The translations under genes were made by a program, and so were the position numbers. Shown piece by piece: positions 9,128 to 18,588 of a stretch of DNA of 64,000 bases. Source of the stretch: Verrucomicrobiia bacterium (GTDB taxonomy: Bacteria > Verrucomicrobiota > Verrucomicrobiia > Limisphaerales > JAEYXS01); assembly GCA_036405135.1 (NCBI GenBank), contig DASWYF010000035.1, positions 124,001 to 188,000 of the forward strand, given 5' to 3'. The notes under the pieces were generated by a model that ran no database searches, had not been told where the DNA came from, and was given only the letters and a program-made list of their open reading frames with translations. Every line of letters starts with the position of its first letter. The first letter of the stretch is position 1.

Positions 9128-11173
9128 TCAACTCGCGGTGAGGGCCATGGCGCGCCGGCAGGTCAGACTGATATAAGCACACCGCAACAGGGAATCGCTT
9201 TGCGGATGATGCGCGAACTGGGTCAAGCTGATGCTCAAGCGCGTCAACCCCATGCGCGCCACGCGGCTGGCCGTTTGTCGGATTCTCTCCAGGTGCAAGT
9301 GGTTCAATGCCCCCAGGCCGGATTCAGCCATGGTGAGCAAACCGTCATCCACCTCCGCCAGCAAGCGGGCGATGGTGGGGCTGGCTGATTCGAGATTGTC
9401 GATTTCCTCATCCATCCCGAACAACTCGGTGGGTTCCTCCACTTCCTCACTTTTCTCCAGTGCGGTTGTTTTTGCCTGGTCAAGATAGAGGTGCAGAATT
9501 TTTCCGTTGGCGAGATGGAACGTATAGGGAAAAAGGGCGAGTCCCGTAAGCCCATGCTGAATGCGCCCGATCACCATTGCTCCTTGCAAGGAATCAGCCG
9601 CGATACTTTCCAGAAACTCGATGCCAGGCCGGTTGAGTTCATCGTAGGGGATTTCGAGAGCCATCATCTCTCCCTGCGAATCTTCCAAGGCCCAGGAAAA
9701 CTGCTGGGCCACAGTTTCAAAATGACGTTCACGCCAGGTTGCTGGTTTGAGCGCGAAGATAAAATCCAACGGATTCGATTCCTTCAAACCGATGGCCGCC
9801 CGGTGTTTGAACTGTTGCTCCAGATGAGACCATTGTTTGACGGGTAACAGGCTCTGGTTTTCGAGTGCTGCCACGCCGGTCACCAAGACCCGGCTTTTGG
9901 TGGAACTGGACAGCCGGTTGGCAGGATTGCGCCGGGCATTCATCAGTCGGAAGGCGCTACGGGCCAGTTGTTGCGGTGATTCGGTTCCTTCCCACGGACC
10001 TGGCTGGGTAAATCTCGCCGCCGGTTTGAAATCACCGAGCTGATGCGCGGGCCGTGATTCGCTCCAGGAATTCCATTGCTTGGCAGAAGGATCCCAAAAC
10101 AGGATGGTGAGACCTTCATAGCCGGAGGCTGTGCGCCATGGCCAGGCCGCTGCTCCCAAAAGGTCCACGTGGCCGATCTCGTCATAGCGGGTGCGGTGCA
10201 GCCCGACCAGATCGGCCCGCGGATTTTCTCCGCCATTTTCCAAGGCGGTGCAAAGCGCGTGCGCTTGGGCCAGGCGACCGAGCAGGCGGGTCAGATCGCT
10301 CCGTGCATCACGGGCCACTGTCAAAGCGGCCTCATCTCCGATGCCCCGCAACGAAAGCGCCAGACGGGGCAGATTCACGCCCAGCGCTGATACGGCCAGC
10401 GTCAGCCATCGTTGCCGGTTTGCATCCGTGATGCGCGAAAGGCCATTGACCAAGGTCTCAGCCAGCAAGCCGTGACACGAACCGAGCACCTCGGCGCGCG
10501 TGCGCGGAGCTCCACTGGAAGCAGACGGCGATTCCGCCTCGGTCGGCAACACCCATTCCTTGCCGTGGGCGCGTTGAAAAGCGATCACGGCGGCGACGAT
10601 CAGGTCACGCCCATCGCCTTTTCCACCAGCGACGATCATGCCGTCGAGATTTCCGCCGCTGACGAGATGGACGCCCGCGTTCAAGGCCGGGAAATGCACG
10701 CGCAAGCCGCGTTCATGGCTGACCTGGGCGGGGAACAGAACGGCGAGCTTCTGTCCGGCACGGAACACGGCCTTGCCCGCCCAACGCTCCACCATCTCTG
10801 GTGTGAGCGCCATAAGATCGGTTTCGGGAGCAGGCTCTGATGTGGTCACGTCAGCAGCTGGTTCACTGGGAATCATCTCCGCTGTCGCGACGCCTCGCTG
10901 CAAGAAGAGCGTAGCGGTGACGATGTGCTGGCAGACACCGGAGGCCGGGCATGAACAGGTGGCGGTGGCGGGACCGGATTCTGGTATCCGCACCGTGAAA
11001 TGCTCCACTTGGACTTCGAGCCGCCCGTCTTTTTCACCCGTCACGCTCAGCGATACCTGACGTTCGAGATCCTTTTGCGCCCGGCGCAGAAGGCCCTTGC
11101 TCGCCAACGCTTCCAGCGCGGTCGCGTCGAGCGCGGCGGCGAGGCGGCGGAGTTTGGATTCGAGGGTGCTCAT
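9128..11173 (-). CDS. SWIM zinc-finger protein (YehQ-like)
   Basis: Last gene of the six-gene DUF4132/MoxR/VWA operon. Near the N-terminus it carries a SWIM motif, CxC-x5-CxH (C73, C75, C81, H83 from the chosen start), the zinc-binding fold used for nucleic acid or protein contacts. The remaining roughly 580 residues are a helical region I do not recognise beyond likeness to E. coli YehQ. The frame extends ten codons upstream, but the ATG at 11173 overlaps the stop of the VWA gene (TGATG), indicating translational coupling; the adjacent ATG at 11176 is equally possible. No enzymatic motif is seen. Its likely role is target recognition or scaffolding in the complex. Confidence 0.82.
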   Translation of the reverse strand: MSTLESKLRRLAAALDATALEALASKGLLRRAQKDLERQVSLSVTGEKDGRLEVQVEHFTVRIPESGPATATCSCPASGVCQHIVTATLFLQRGVATAEMIPSEPAADVTTSEPAPETDLMALTPEMVERWAGKAVFRAGQKLAVLFPAQVSHERGLRVHFPALNAGVHLVSGGNLDGMIVAGGKGDGRDLIVAAVIAFQRAHGKEWVLPTEAESPSASSGAPRTRAEVLGSCHGLLAETLVNGLSRITDANRQRWLTLAVSALGVNLPRLALSLRGIGDEAALTVARDARSDLTRLLGRLAQAHALCTALENGGENPRADLVGLHRTRYDEIGHVDLLGAAAWPWRTASGYEGLTILFWDPSAKQWNSWSESRPAHQLGDFKPAARFTQPGPWEGTESPQQLARSAFRLMNARRNPANRLSSSTKSRVLVTGVAALENQSLLPVKQWSHLEQQFKHRAAIGLKESNPLDFIFALKPATWRERHFETVAQQFSWALEDSQGEMMALEIPYDELNRPGIEFLESIAADSLQGAMVIGRIQHGLTGLALFPYTFHLANGKILHLYLDQAKTTALEKSEEVEEPTELFGMDEEIDNLESASPTIARLLAEVDDGLLTMAESGLGALNHLHLERIRQTASRVARMGLTRLSISLTQFAHHPQSDSLLRCAYISLTCRRAMALTAS

Positions 11174-12294
11174 CATCGCGAATTGATGACCTTGGCCAGC
11201 CACGCGGCGAAATGTTTGGGCGTGAGCGCGGCGATCTCCATGCCGGTTTCCGCCAGCCGCTCGGCCATGTGATGGTCATAGATCGGCGCGGCACCCTGGT
11301 CGAGTGAGGCGAGACCCATCAGCTTGACGCCGCTCTCGCGCAGGCGGCGGCAGGTGCCCAGCATCACGGCGGGGGCGGCGCCTTCGCAGAAATCGCTCAC
11401 CAAGGCGAGCACGGTGCGATGCGGATTTTCTACCAGCGACTCACAGTATTGAAGCGCCTGGCCGATATTCGTTCCGCCGCCCAGTTGCACACTCATCAGG
11501 ACTTCCACCGGGTCGTCCACATGATCGCTCAGGTCCACCACCTGCGTGTCGAAGACCACAAGCCGCACACGGACGAGCGGCAGACCGGCCAGGATGCCCG
11601 CCATCACCGCGCTGTGGATCACGGAGTCCGCCATGCTGCCGCTCTGGTCCACACAGAGGATCACCTGCCAGGGCAACTGACGGGTGTTGCGCGCGAAGAA
11701 GCGCGGGTCTTGTAGCACGATCTGGCCGCGTTTCGCGTCATAGTGCTTGAGGTTGCGCTTGATCGTGTCGCGCCAGTCGAAGTTTTGCGCCGCTTTCTGC
11801 GGGCTGTGCCGCCAGCGGTTCATGCGTCCGGCGAGGGCGCGGCGTACGTCGGGCTCGAGCTTGCGTTTGATCTCTTCGATCACCTGGCGGATGATCCGGC
11901 GCGCCGTTTCGAGTACCTCGCCCTGCAGGTGGCCGCGGAAGGTCAGGAGCGTCTTCAGCAAGTCCATGTTCGGCTCGAGCTTCTCCAGCGTCTGCGGATC
12001 GGTCAGGAGCTCCTTCATCCCGTAACGGTCGAGCGCATGTTTCTCGATCACCTCCACTACCTCGCGCGGGAACAGCTCGCGCACCTCGCCAAGCCATCCG
12101 GGGACCGTGAGCTGGGAAGGATCCAGCGAGCCGGCCTGCTGCCGGTCACGCACGCCGCGTCCTTTGTATTCGCGTGAATACAGGTAATCCAACGCCGCCT
12201 CCATGCGCGCATCACGGGCGGAGAGCGGCTCCGATAGCTGGTTCTGCGCGAACCGGCCGAGGACGAGACGCCACCGTGTATGTGTGTTGCTCAT
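11173..12294 (-). CDS. VWA-domain (CoxE-like) protein, YehP-like
   Basis: Protein of 373 residues with a helical N-terminal half and a C-terminal von Willebrand A domain. The metal-ion-dependent adhesion site is intact: D216-x-S218-x-S220 in CVDQSGSM, T275 in GGGTNIG, D301 in VSDFCEG. VWA proteins of this type partner MoxR-family AAA+ ATPases as substrate adaptors, and such an ATPase is encoded two genes upstream. The ATG at 12294 has GGAGG seven bases upstream and overlaps the stop of the DUF5682 gene by 4 bp (ATGA); a start ten codons earlier is less likely. No signal peptide, so cytoplasmic. Confidence 0.87.
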   Translation of the reverse strand: MSNTHTRWRLVLGRFAQNQLSEPLSARDARMEAALDYLYSREYKGRGVRDRQQAGSLDPSQLTVPGWLGEVRELFPREVVEVIEKHALDRYGMKELLTDPQTLEKLEPNMDLLKTLLTFRGHLQGEVLETARRIIRQVIEEIKRKLEPDVRRALAGRMNRWRHSPQKAAQNFDWRDTIKRNLKHYDAKRGQIVLQDPRFFARNTRQLPWQVILCVDQSGSMADSVIHSAVMAGILAGLPLVRVRLVVFDTQVVDLSDHVDDPVEVLMSVQLGGGTNIGQALQYCESLVENPHRTVLALVSDFCEGAAPAVMLGTCRRLRESGVKLMGLASLDQGAAPIYDHHMAERLAETGMEIAALTPKHFAAWLAKVINSR

Positions 12295-14780
12295 GAAGGC
12301 ACCTCCGGGGTTTCCGCCAGCCATCCGCTGAGACCGTCGTCAGCGAGGGTCTTTTGCACCAGCGCATTGACGCGCACGGCCATAAGGAGGTCAGCCTCTG
12401 TTTCGTTTGAGGTGTGACGGGTATCGATTCGCTCACCACCGGTGACCTCCGCGACCACGCCCGCCACGCGGTCAGTCTCTGCCGGCGTCAGCTCGGCGAA
12501 GGCCATCCGCAGATGCGGGATGCGCTGGACGAACTCCTCCTCGCTCCAGGCCGACAAAAGTTTTTCCACTGCCACGATCAATTCACGCTGGCGCCATGCG
12601 AGCTCGCGGCAGGCGCGCAACAGGCCGGTGAGGAAGGCCGTCTGTTCGCCTGGCTGGCTTGAGGCCGCGTTAAGCGAGCCGGCGAGGAGCCGCATCAATC
12701 CATCCTCCGGCAGATGCCCTTCACCATGCAACACACCCGCCATCCCGCCACTGAGGAGGGGCGGGCACGTAGGCTGGAGAAACGTTTTTCGCAATGGTGC
12801 GTAGCAGAGCCCGGCATCCAGTCCCAGATGCTCTGCCACCCTGGAATGCAAAAGATCGCGCAAGGCCAGCACCTGGCTCAACGTCTCTTCGGCTGCCTCG
12901 GCCGGAGTGACTGCCAGATTGTGCAGCAGATAACACGCGCGCTGATAGGCGGTCTGGATCAGTGAGGGCACTTCCGTCAGCCGATGCGCCTCCAGCGGTT
13001 CGCGGGATTCCCAGAGCAGTATGAGCTGGTTTAAGGCACCCACGAGCGAACCCAGCGCCGGGTCGCCATCGATCTGCGTTCGCACCAGGCCGAGCAAGCG
13101 TTCGGTGTGCCGGTGCAGGCCCATGCGACACGCGTGGATCAGCATCTTCACCGCCTCGGCTGCGCAACGGCCCTGACCATTCTTCTCCAGTTCAGCGATC
13201 GCGAGGGCGAGCCGGTTCGTGGCGGCTTCCTCGACGGTGGCTCCGAAGATGCCCGCCTCGATCAGATGGCTCTCCGTTTGCGGCGACCACTGATAGTTCC
13301 AGTGTTCGAAGAGCCGTTCGAGCCCGCTGCCATTCACGAAATCAGGCCCCGCTGTGAGCGTGCCAAAGGGCACGTTGAGAAATGCGAGACTGTGCAGGAA
13401 ACGGCTCGTCTGACGATGGGACACTTTCCGGTACAGGTCCAAAGATGTCTTGCGCCGCACGGTCTCGCGGATGTTCAGCCGCAGCTTGAGCGCGGTGGCA
13501 TGAAAATCCCCGACGATGGGCGGAGAGCCCGCTTCAGCCGGGACTTCACCGATCCTCGTTCCGCCCAGCGCATGCCGCGCGAGGCCGAGCACTACTGCGC
13601 CCTCGGCATCCATCGCCCCTTTCACGAAGCAGCTCCGGATGCCGTCCAGCAGGTCTTCGCGCGTGGGACCGGGATGCGCCCGCAATGCCGCGAGCCGCGA
13701 TGATTGCTCCAAGGCTGCGATCTCGTCCGCCGGTGACAGCGCGATCGCCAGTTTCTTCTGCCGCGTCAACTGGCCCAGCTCCACCAGAAATCTCGCAGCC
13801 ACATCGGTGTAGGCGCCCTTGGATTTGGCGCGGGTCGCCGCCTGCCATATCTGGTCGTAATAGTAAGGCGCAGGCATGCCAGCGGCATAGCCGTTCAACG
13901 CGTCGAGCTGCTCGAAGCTGTAACGGATCAGGCAGACGACGCTTTCGGGAAACTTGGGCGGGGGCGTTTTCTGCGTGCGCGTGGTTTCGACCAGTGCGGG
14001 CAGGGCGACGGTGTGAAAGCCGCCGGTCACCACGAGCACACGGTGTCCCTGTTCCAGTTCCTCCTGGATGGCCGCGGCCATGGCCGCTTCCCGTGCGGTC
14101 GTGCCATCGGCCTCGAGTTCGGGCGGCGACGCATCCGCGCGCGCGTAGTAGCACCATGCGGCGACGTCATGGATGAATTTGTCCAGGTCCAGCTCGCCTT
14201 CCATGCGTGTTTCGAAGAGGTGATCCCAGAGATCGTTGTGATCGCGACACCCCGCGCGGCGGGCGAGAGCTTGCAGGTAACGGCTTCGCTTGAAGTGCCG
14301 TTCCTCCTGAAGCGACTCCACGCGCGGCGCCCCTTGCTTTTCCGCAGTAGATTTCTCTGCCCGCACCTGGCCCGGATAATCGAGATCGATGAAACGCAAG
14401 GACGCGCCAGTCTGTGCCCCGGTGCGCAACGCCACCAGTTCCGGCGAGTAATCGCAGAAAGGATAGTAGGCGGCATGACGCGGCGGGCCGGTCAGTCGTG
14501 CCAGGGGCGAGGTGCCGGGCGTCTCCTCCGGTTCTTCCACAAAGCTGGTGTACACCGCAAAAGGCGCCTTCGTCTTGGGATGCAAGATGAGCGGGATCAA
14601 CGGGGTGAAACTGGCTGGGCCTTCGACGAGTATCGCATCCGGCCGTCGCTCACGGATGAGCCGCTCCAGGTGATGCGCGCACGCGGGACTATGATGACGG
14701 ATCGGGAAATACGTCACCCGTTCCGTGATCAAGCCCGGCAGCAGTGCCGCGACCGGCTCGGCGGTCAGCCCCGCAACCAT
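12291..14780 (-). CDS. DUF5682 family protein (YehM-like)
   Basis: Cytoplasmic protein of about 829 residues. The N-terminal domain has conserved-looking motifs FPIRHHSPACA (residues 25-35), ILVEGPAS (50-57) and VVTGGFHTVAL (about 245-255), which together suggest a catalytic or metal-binding fold like the EreA/ChaN/TraB-type families; that relation is my inference. The C-terminal two thirds is alpha-helical. The ATG at 14780 overlaps the upstream ATPase gene by 16 bp; a start nine codons earlier would overlap more. Biochemical function is unknown; in E. coli the corresponding gene yehM sits beside the ATPase yehL. Confidence 0.8.
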   Translation of the reverse strand: MVAGLTAEPVAALLPGLITERVTYFPIRHHSPACAHHLERLIRERRPDAILVEGPASFTPLIPLILHPKTKAPFAVYTSFVEEPEETPGTSPLARLTGPPRHAAYYPFCDYSPELVALRTGAQTGASLRFIDLDYPGQVRAEKSTAEKQGAPRVESLQEERHFKRSRYLQALARRAGCRDHNDLWDHLFETRMEGELDLDKFIHDVAAWCYYARADASPPELEADGTTAREAAMAAAIQEELEQGHRVLVVTGGFHTVALPALVETTRTQKTPPPKFPESVVCLIRYSFEQLDALNGYAAGMPAPYYYDQIWQAATRAKSKGAYTDVAARFLVELGQLTRQKKLAIALSPADEIAALEQSSRLAALRAHPGPTREDLLDGIRSCFVKGAMDAEGAVVLGLARHALGGTRIGEVPAEAGSPPIVGDFHATALKLRLNIRETVRRKTSLDLYRKVSHRQTSRFLHSLAFLNVPFGTLTAGPDFVNGSGLERLFEHWNYQWSPQTESHLIEAGIFGATVEEAATNRLALAIAELEKNGQGRCAAEAVKMLIHACRMGLHRHTERLLGLVRTQIDGDPALGSLVGALNQLILLWESREPLEAHRLTEVPSLIQTAYQRACYLLHNLAVTPAEAAEETLSQVLALRDLLHSRVAEHLGLDAGLCYAPLRKTFLQPTCPPLLSGGMAGVLHGEGHLPEDGLMRLLAGSLNAASSQPGEQTAFLTGLLRACRELAWRQRELIVAVEKLLSAWSEEEFVQRIPHLRMAFAELTPAETDRVAGVVAEVTGGERIDTRHTSNETEADLLMAVRVNALVQKTLADDGLSGWLAETPEVPS

Positions 14781-15916
14781 TTCTTTGCCTCGTAGAACTC
14801 CTGCCACGTCTTGCTTCCTTTGCTCCGCGCCTTCACCACCACGTCGAAGTAGTGTTTCAGTTTTTTCAGGTCGTCGGGATTGTCCTTGAGCACGGTGCCG
14901 AGCAACTGGCGGGCGACGTGGCTGCTCTCCAGCCGCGCGTTGCCGAAGTACGCCGCATCCAGCGCTGCCGAATGGCTCACGGCCACGGCCTCGGCGGTGG
15001 ACATCACGGTCGAGGGTTTCTCCAGGGCGGTGCCTTCCTCCGTGCGGCCGTGCCGCAGATCATTGAAGGTGGTGACCAGCAGCTCCAGTACTTCAGCCGG
15101 ACATTCGACTTCGATGGCCGATTCCGCGAGCAACGCCGCCGTCTGCTCCTTCACCAGCCGCAGTTCCATGGCCTTGTCCGCCAGCGGCGCGACGGTCTCG
15201 AAATTGAAGCGCCGTTTCAACGCGCTCGACATCTCATGCACGCCGCGGTCCCGCAGGTTCGCAGTGGCGATGATGTTGAAACCCTTCTCGGCAAAGCGGA
15301 CGGCGTTTTCGCCCGGCAATTCCGGCACCTGGATGCATTTGTCCGAGAGCAGGCTCACCAGCGTGTCCTGGATCTCCGGCTGGCAGCGGGTGATCTCCTC
15401 GAACCGCACCAGCGCGCCATCGCGCATGCCGCTGTAGAGCGGAGAGGGGACGAGCGCCCGGGGCGTGGGGCCTTCGGCGAGCAGCAGTGCGTAATTCCAC
15501 GAATATTTGATCTGGTCATCCGTGGTGCCCGCCGTGCCTTGGATGGTAAGCAGCGAATTCCCGGAGATGGCGGCGGAGAGCAGTTCGGACAGCATCGATT
15601 TCGCGGTGCCTGGCTCGCCCACGAGCAGCAGGCCCCGGTTGCCGAGCAATGTCACAATGCACCGCTCCACCAGTGCGTCGTCGCCGAAGAATTTCTGCGT
15701 GATGACCGTTTTCTTCTTCCCCCCTTGCCAGGTGTGCGTCACCGGCGCGGTGCCGCCCACGATGAAATCACGGACGGCGCGCGGGGACAGTTTCCAGTTT
15801 GCCGGACGCTTGGCCGTATCGCTGGTGGCGAGCGCGGCCAGTTCCTCCGCGTAAACGATCTCTGCGGGCGGCCGCACCATGCGCGGTCCGGGTTGTTTCG
15901 GTTCAGGTTTGCTCAT
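14765..15916 (-). CDS. MoxR-family AAA+ ATPase (YehL-like)
   Basis: 383-residue AAA+ ATPase that would drive remodelling of a protein or metal-cofactor target. Walker A is GEPGTAKS (100-107). The Walker B region reads LVRFEEI (169-175), with Glu-Glu rather than the usual Asp-Glu. Sensor 1 is IIATANLRD with N220, followed by an ALKRRF arginine-finger segment (232-237). MoxR ATPases act with VWA adaptors, here encoded downstream. The start at 15916 lies 16 bp after the DUF4132 gene stop. It is the third gene and the only clear motor of the operon. Confidence 0.9.
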   Translation of the reverse strand: MSKPEPKQPGPRMVRPPAEIVYAEELAALATSDTAKRPANWKLSPRAVRDFIVGGTAPVTHTWQGGKKKTVITQKFFGDDALVERCIVTLLGNRGLLLVGEPGTAKSMLSELLSAAISGNSLLTIQGTAGTTDDQIKYSWNYALLLAEGPTPRALVPSPLYSGMRDGALVRFEEITRCQPEIQDTLVSLLSDKCIQVPELPGENAVRFAEKGFNIIATANLRDRGVHEMSSALKRRFNFETVAPLADKAMELRLVKEQTAALLAESAIEVECPAEVLELLVTTFNDLRHGRTEEGTALEKPSTVMSTAEAVAVSHSAALDAAYFGNARLESSHVARQLLGTVLKDNPDDLKKLKHYFDVVVKARSKGSKTWQEFYEAKKWLRG

Positions 15917-15932
15917 GGGTTCGGTGCAAAAA

Positions 15933-18581
15933 TTAAAGTCTTACTTTTTGTTCCCATTCCGGATCGAAGCCGCTTCCCTCGGCGGCGATGTGGCGGAGAT
16001 CGTTCCAGCATTCGCCCAGTAACACGGGCGGTACGGAGCCAAAACTGACCTTGGAGCCCGTCGTGCCGGTCTCGCCGTCGGACGAGAACTGCTCAAAGTA
16101 ATAACTCTTCAGGGCTACGGTGTTGTTCTCCTCGGGCAGGCTGTTGCCGCTGAATTCCAGCACGGCTTCCAGTCCGAGCGTGGGGAAACGTTTGCGGTAG
16201 TCGTAAAACCAGCCGCCATCCTGCGTCTGGCCGCGGTTGTAACCGAGCTTGCCAGCGCGACCACGCAACTTGAAGGCTTCAAGCAGGTGGCCTTGGAAAT
16301 CAGCCAGCTCATCATCCTGCTCCTGTTTCAAGCTGAATGCGGGGCGGCCGAACTGTTCAAACAACGGTTCCACGTCGTAGTCCTTGAGATGCTCACGCCA
16401 GCCGGTGGATTGGGCGGGGGTCACGTGGCATTCGTGCGCCAGCCGGATGGTGTCCTCCGGTTGCAATGTGACTGGCGCATCTTCCAGGTCCGTCAGGGAG
16501 CCGTCTGGCAGCGGACGGAACAGCACGGTCTTGTTGTCATTCCGCGTCGCGGACCACACGGCGAGCTGGCAGAGATGCCGCGCGATCGGGTGACGGTTCA
16601 GGTAGGTTTGCCAGTCATCCACGGGCCACGCCCGTTGCGTGCACATCGCCTCGTAGAGCCGTTCGCGCTGCATGGAGAGGACTGTCTTGAGTTCCTTTTT
16701 CGCGGCGGAGAAAACCTTTTTTGCTTCAGCGGACTTGGCTTCATCATCATCCTGGCGAGGATCGGGCAATGCCTTCAAAACTTTGCCCTCGCCATCGTGG
16801 AGGACAAACTCCAGGTCGTCATTCAAGGTCGCCTTGAACTGGCGGGGACCGAAATCGAGCGTGAGCACGCCATCTTCTTCCAGACCGGCGCTGGGGATGG
16901 TGCGATCCGCCAGTTCGGCCAGCGTCCAGTTCTTGCGCTCGGCCAACAGTTGCACCTGCAACGCCGCCTCTTCCTGGATGCTCTTGGTGCGGAAGCGGCT
17001 GCCGACCGCGAGCAGCAATTGCGTGGCGGTCTTGTGTTCCACCCAGGCGAGCATCTGGAGCAGGGCACGGCATTGCGCGGCCCGGTTGCCATACCATTGC
17101 TTCAGGTATCGGTTGACTACGGGGACCGCAGCGCCTCCAACACACGCGCCCGCCACCCCAAGGATTCCCTTGCTCGCCACCGCCGATCCCTTGGGTCGCG
17201 AGAGAAATGAGGGCAGAAACTCGGCGAAGAATTCATCCTCGGTTTTCTTGGCCTGGCTCCAGCCTGGCATCTGGCACCAATGCGCCCACGATTTTGCCTG
17301 TTCACGGGCCTCTTCTTCGGCCTTTTCCCGCGAAATGGGCGCGACGTCCTCCGCGAGCCAGGCTTCCAAGACGAACTGGCCCAGCCGCTCACGTTCCATG
17401 GGGTTGAACTTGGAACAATACGTGCGCAATAACGCGGTGGGTTCGGGGCTCTTGAGTTTCAATCCCTGCACCAGCCACCACTGCAAAACCTCGGGCTCGA
17501 CCGTCTGGCCGTTGTCGGCCCAGTGCACGGCCGGAAGCTGGGCAAATGGAAACCACTGCAACGCTTCTGGAATCCCTTTCTTCAAACCAGCCAGGGCCTC
17601 CTTTAAGAGTCCATCGCGGTCGAGGAATTGTTCTACGGCCACTCCGAGCTGTTCCAGCGCACCCATCATCGCACCCTTCGCGGGTTCGTTCTTCTCCTTC
17701 TTCAACGCCGCCGTCAACGGGGGCACGGCTTGCGGGTCTTGGCAGCGTCCCAGCCAGTCGGCCGCTGCCTGGCGCGACTCGGCTGTGCCCGATTTCAAGG
17801 CTTCGATCAAACGGGCCGTTTTATCCGGCAGATTTTCCAGGCAACTTTGGGAGGCTGCACGTTCACTTTTGGGACCCAGTGCAAGATCCCATAACAACGG
17901 CACCAGTTCTGCGGGTGGGACCGGGAAAGCGGCCGCTGCTTGAAAGGCGCGTTGCCGGTTGCGCTTTTGATACCAACGATCGATGGAATCTCCGGAGGAC
18001 GGCTGCAAGGCCCCCACCAGCAAGTCGAGGTGGTTCGCCCAATATGGCCAGATCAGCCGCTCAGACATCCCGAATGGCCGGGACGTGTCACGAAAAGTTG
18101 CCAGCATTCCTTTCCCCACCAGGTCGGAGGGCCTCCCAGCCTCGGCCAGACCCTCGCCCAATTCTTTCAATCCTACATCGGGTCGCGTGCGCCGGAAAAG
18201 CGGGATGAGCGTCTGGGCCAGTGAGCCTTCAAACCATAATTGAGAACTGCTGCTATACAGCGCTCCGGTCAGGACAAAAAAACGCATCAGGTGCACAGGC
18301 CGCAACTCGGCGCGCTCCCAGAAAAGGCACAGGGGGGCTTTGCACCGGGAATCAAGCCCCAGGTAGAAGTAGCAGGGAAAGACCGGCAACGCCTGGATTT
18401 CACCGCGCAACATCTGAAATCCCCGGACGATATCTTCCGCCGTCGCTTGCTTGAGCGGCTTCCCTTCAAAGTGTCGGGGAATGGCAGCGATGATGGGGGC
18501 GAGTCGGTGGAAAAGCTCGGCCCAAGCCTTTTCGGTCTCCGGTCCCAGCGGGGTTTCGCAAAGTTCGCATGATGTTTCCAT
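15933..18581 (-). CDS. DUF4132 protein, second paralogue (YehI/MolR-like)
   Basis: 882-residue protein. HEAT-like helical repeats occupy the middle (about residues 245-330). The C-terminal DUF4132 region starts near residue 635 (AWPVDDWQTYLNRHP, RLAHECHVTPAQ, WREHLKDYDVEPLFEQFGRP, GRAGKLGYNRGQ) and ends with WNDLRHI. The N-terminus has CELC, a possible half metal site. E. coli YehI/MolR carries the same domain; a link to molybdate was proposed historically but the mechanism is unknown. It begins 7 bp after its paralogue and 16 bp before the ATPase. Sequence identity between the two paralogues is low outside the DUF4132 motifs, so the duplication is old. Confidence 0.8.
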   Translation of the reverse strand: METSCELCETPLGPETEKAWAELFHRLAPIIAAIPRHFEGKPLKQATAEDIVRGFQMLRGEIQALPVFPCYFYLGLDSRCKAPLCLFWERAELRPVHLMRFFVLTGALYSSSSQLWFEGSLAQTLIPLFRRTRPDVGLKELGEGLAEAGRPSDLVGKGMLATFRDTSRPFGMSERLIWPYWANHLDLLVGALQPSSGDSIDRWYQKRNRQRAFQAAAAFPVPPAELVPLLWDLALGPKSERAASQSCLENLPDKTARLIEALKSGTAESRQAAADWLGRCQDPQAVPPLTAALKKEKNEPAKGAMMGALEQLGVAVEQFLDRDGLLKEALAGLKKGIPEALQWFPFAQLPAVHWADNGQTVEPEVLQWWLVQGLKLKSPEPTALLRTYCSKFNPMERERLGQFVLEAWLAEDVAPISREKAEEEAREQAKSWAHWCQMPGWSQAKKTEDEFFAEFLPSFLSRPKGSAVASKGILGVAGACVGGAAVPVVNRYLKQWYGNRAAQCRALLQMLAWVEHKTATQLLLAVGSRFRTKSIQEEAALQVQLLAERKNWTLAELADRTIPSAGLEEDGVLTLDFGPRQFKATLNDDLEFVLHDGEGKVLKALPDPRQDDDEAKSAEAKKVFSAAKKELKTVLSMQRERLYEAMCTQRAWPVDDWQTYLNRHPIARHLCQLAVWSATRNDNKTVLFRPLPDGSLTDLEDAPVTLQPEDTIRLAHECHVTPAQSTGWREHLKDYDVEPLFEQFGRPAFSLKQEQDDELADFQGHLLEAFKLRGRAGKLGYNRGQTQDGGWFYDYRKRFPTLGLEAVLEFSGNSLPEENNTVALKSYYFEQFSSDGETGTTGSKVSFGSVPPVLLGECWNDLRHIAAEGSGFDPEWEQKVRL

Positions 18582-18588
18582 AATGCAT

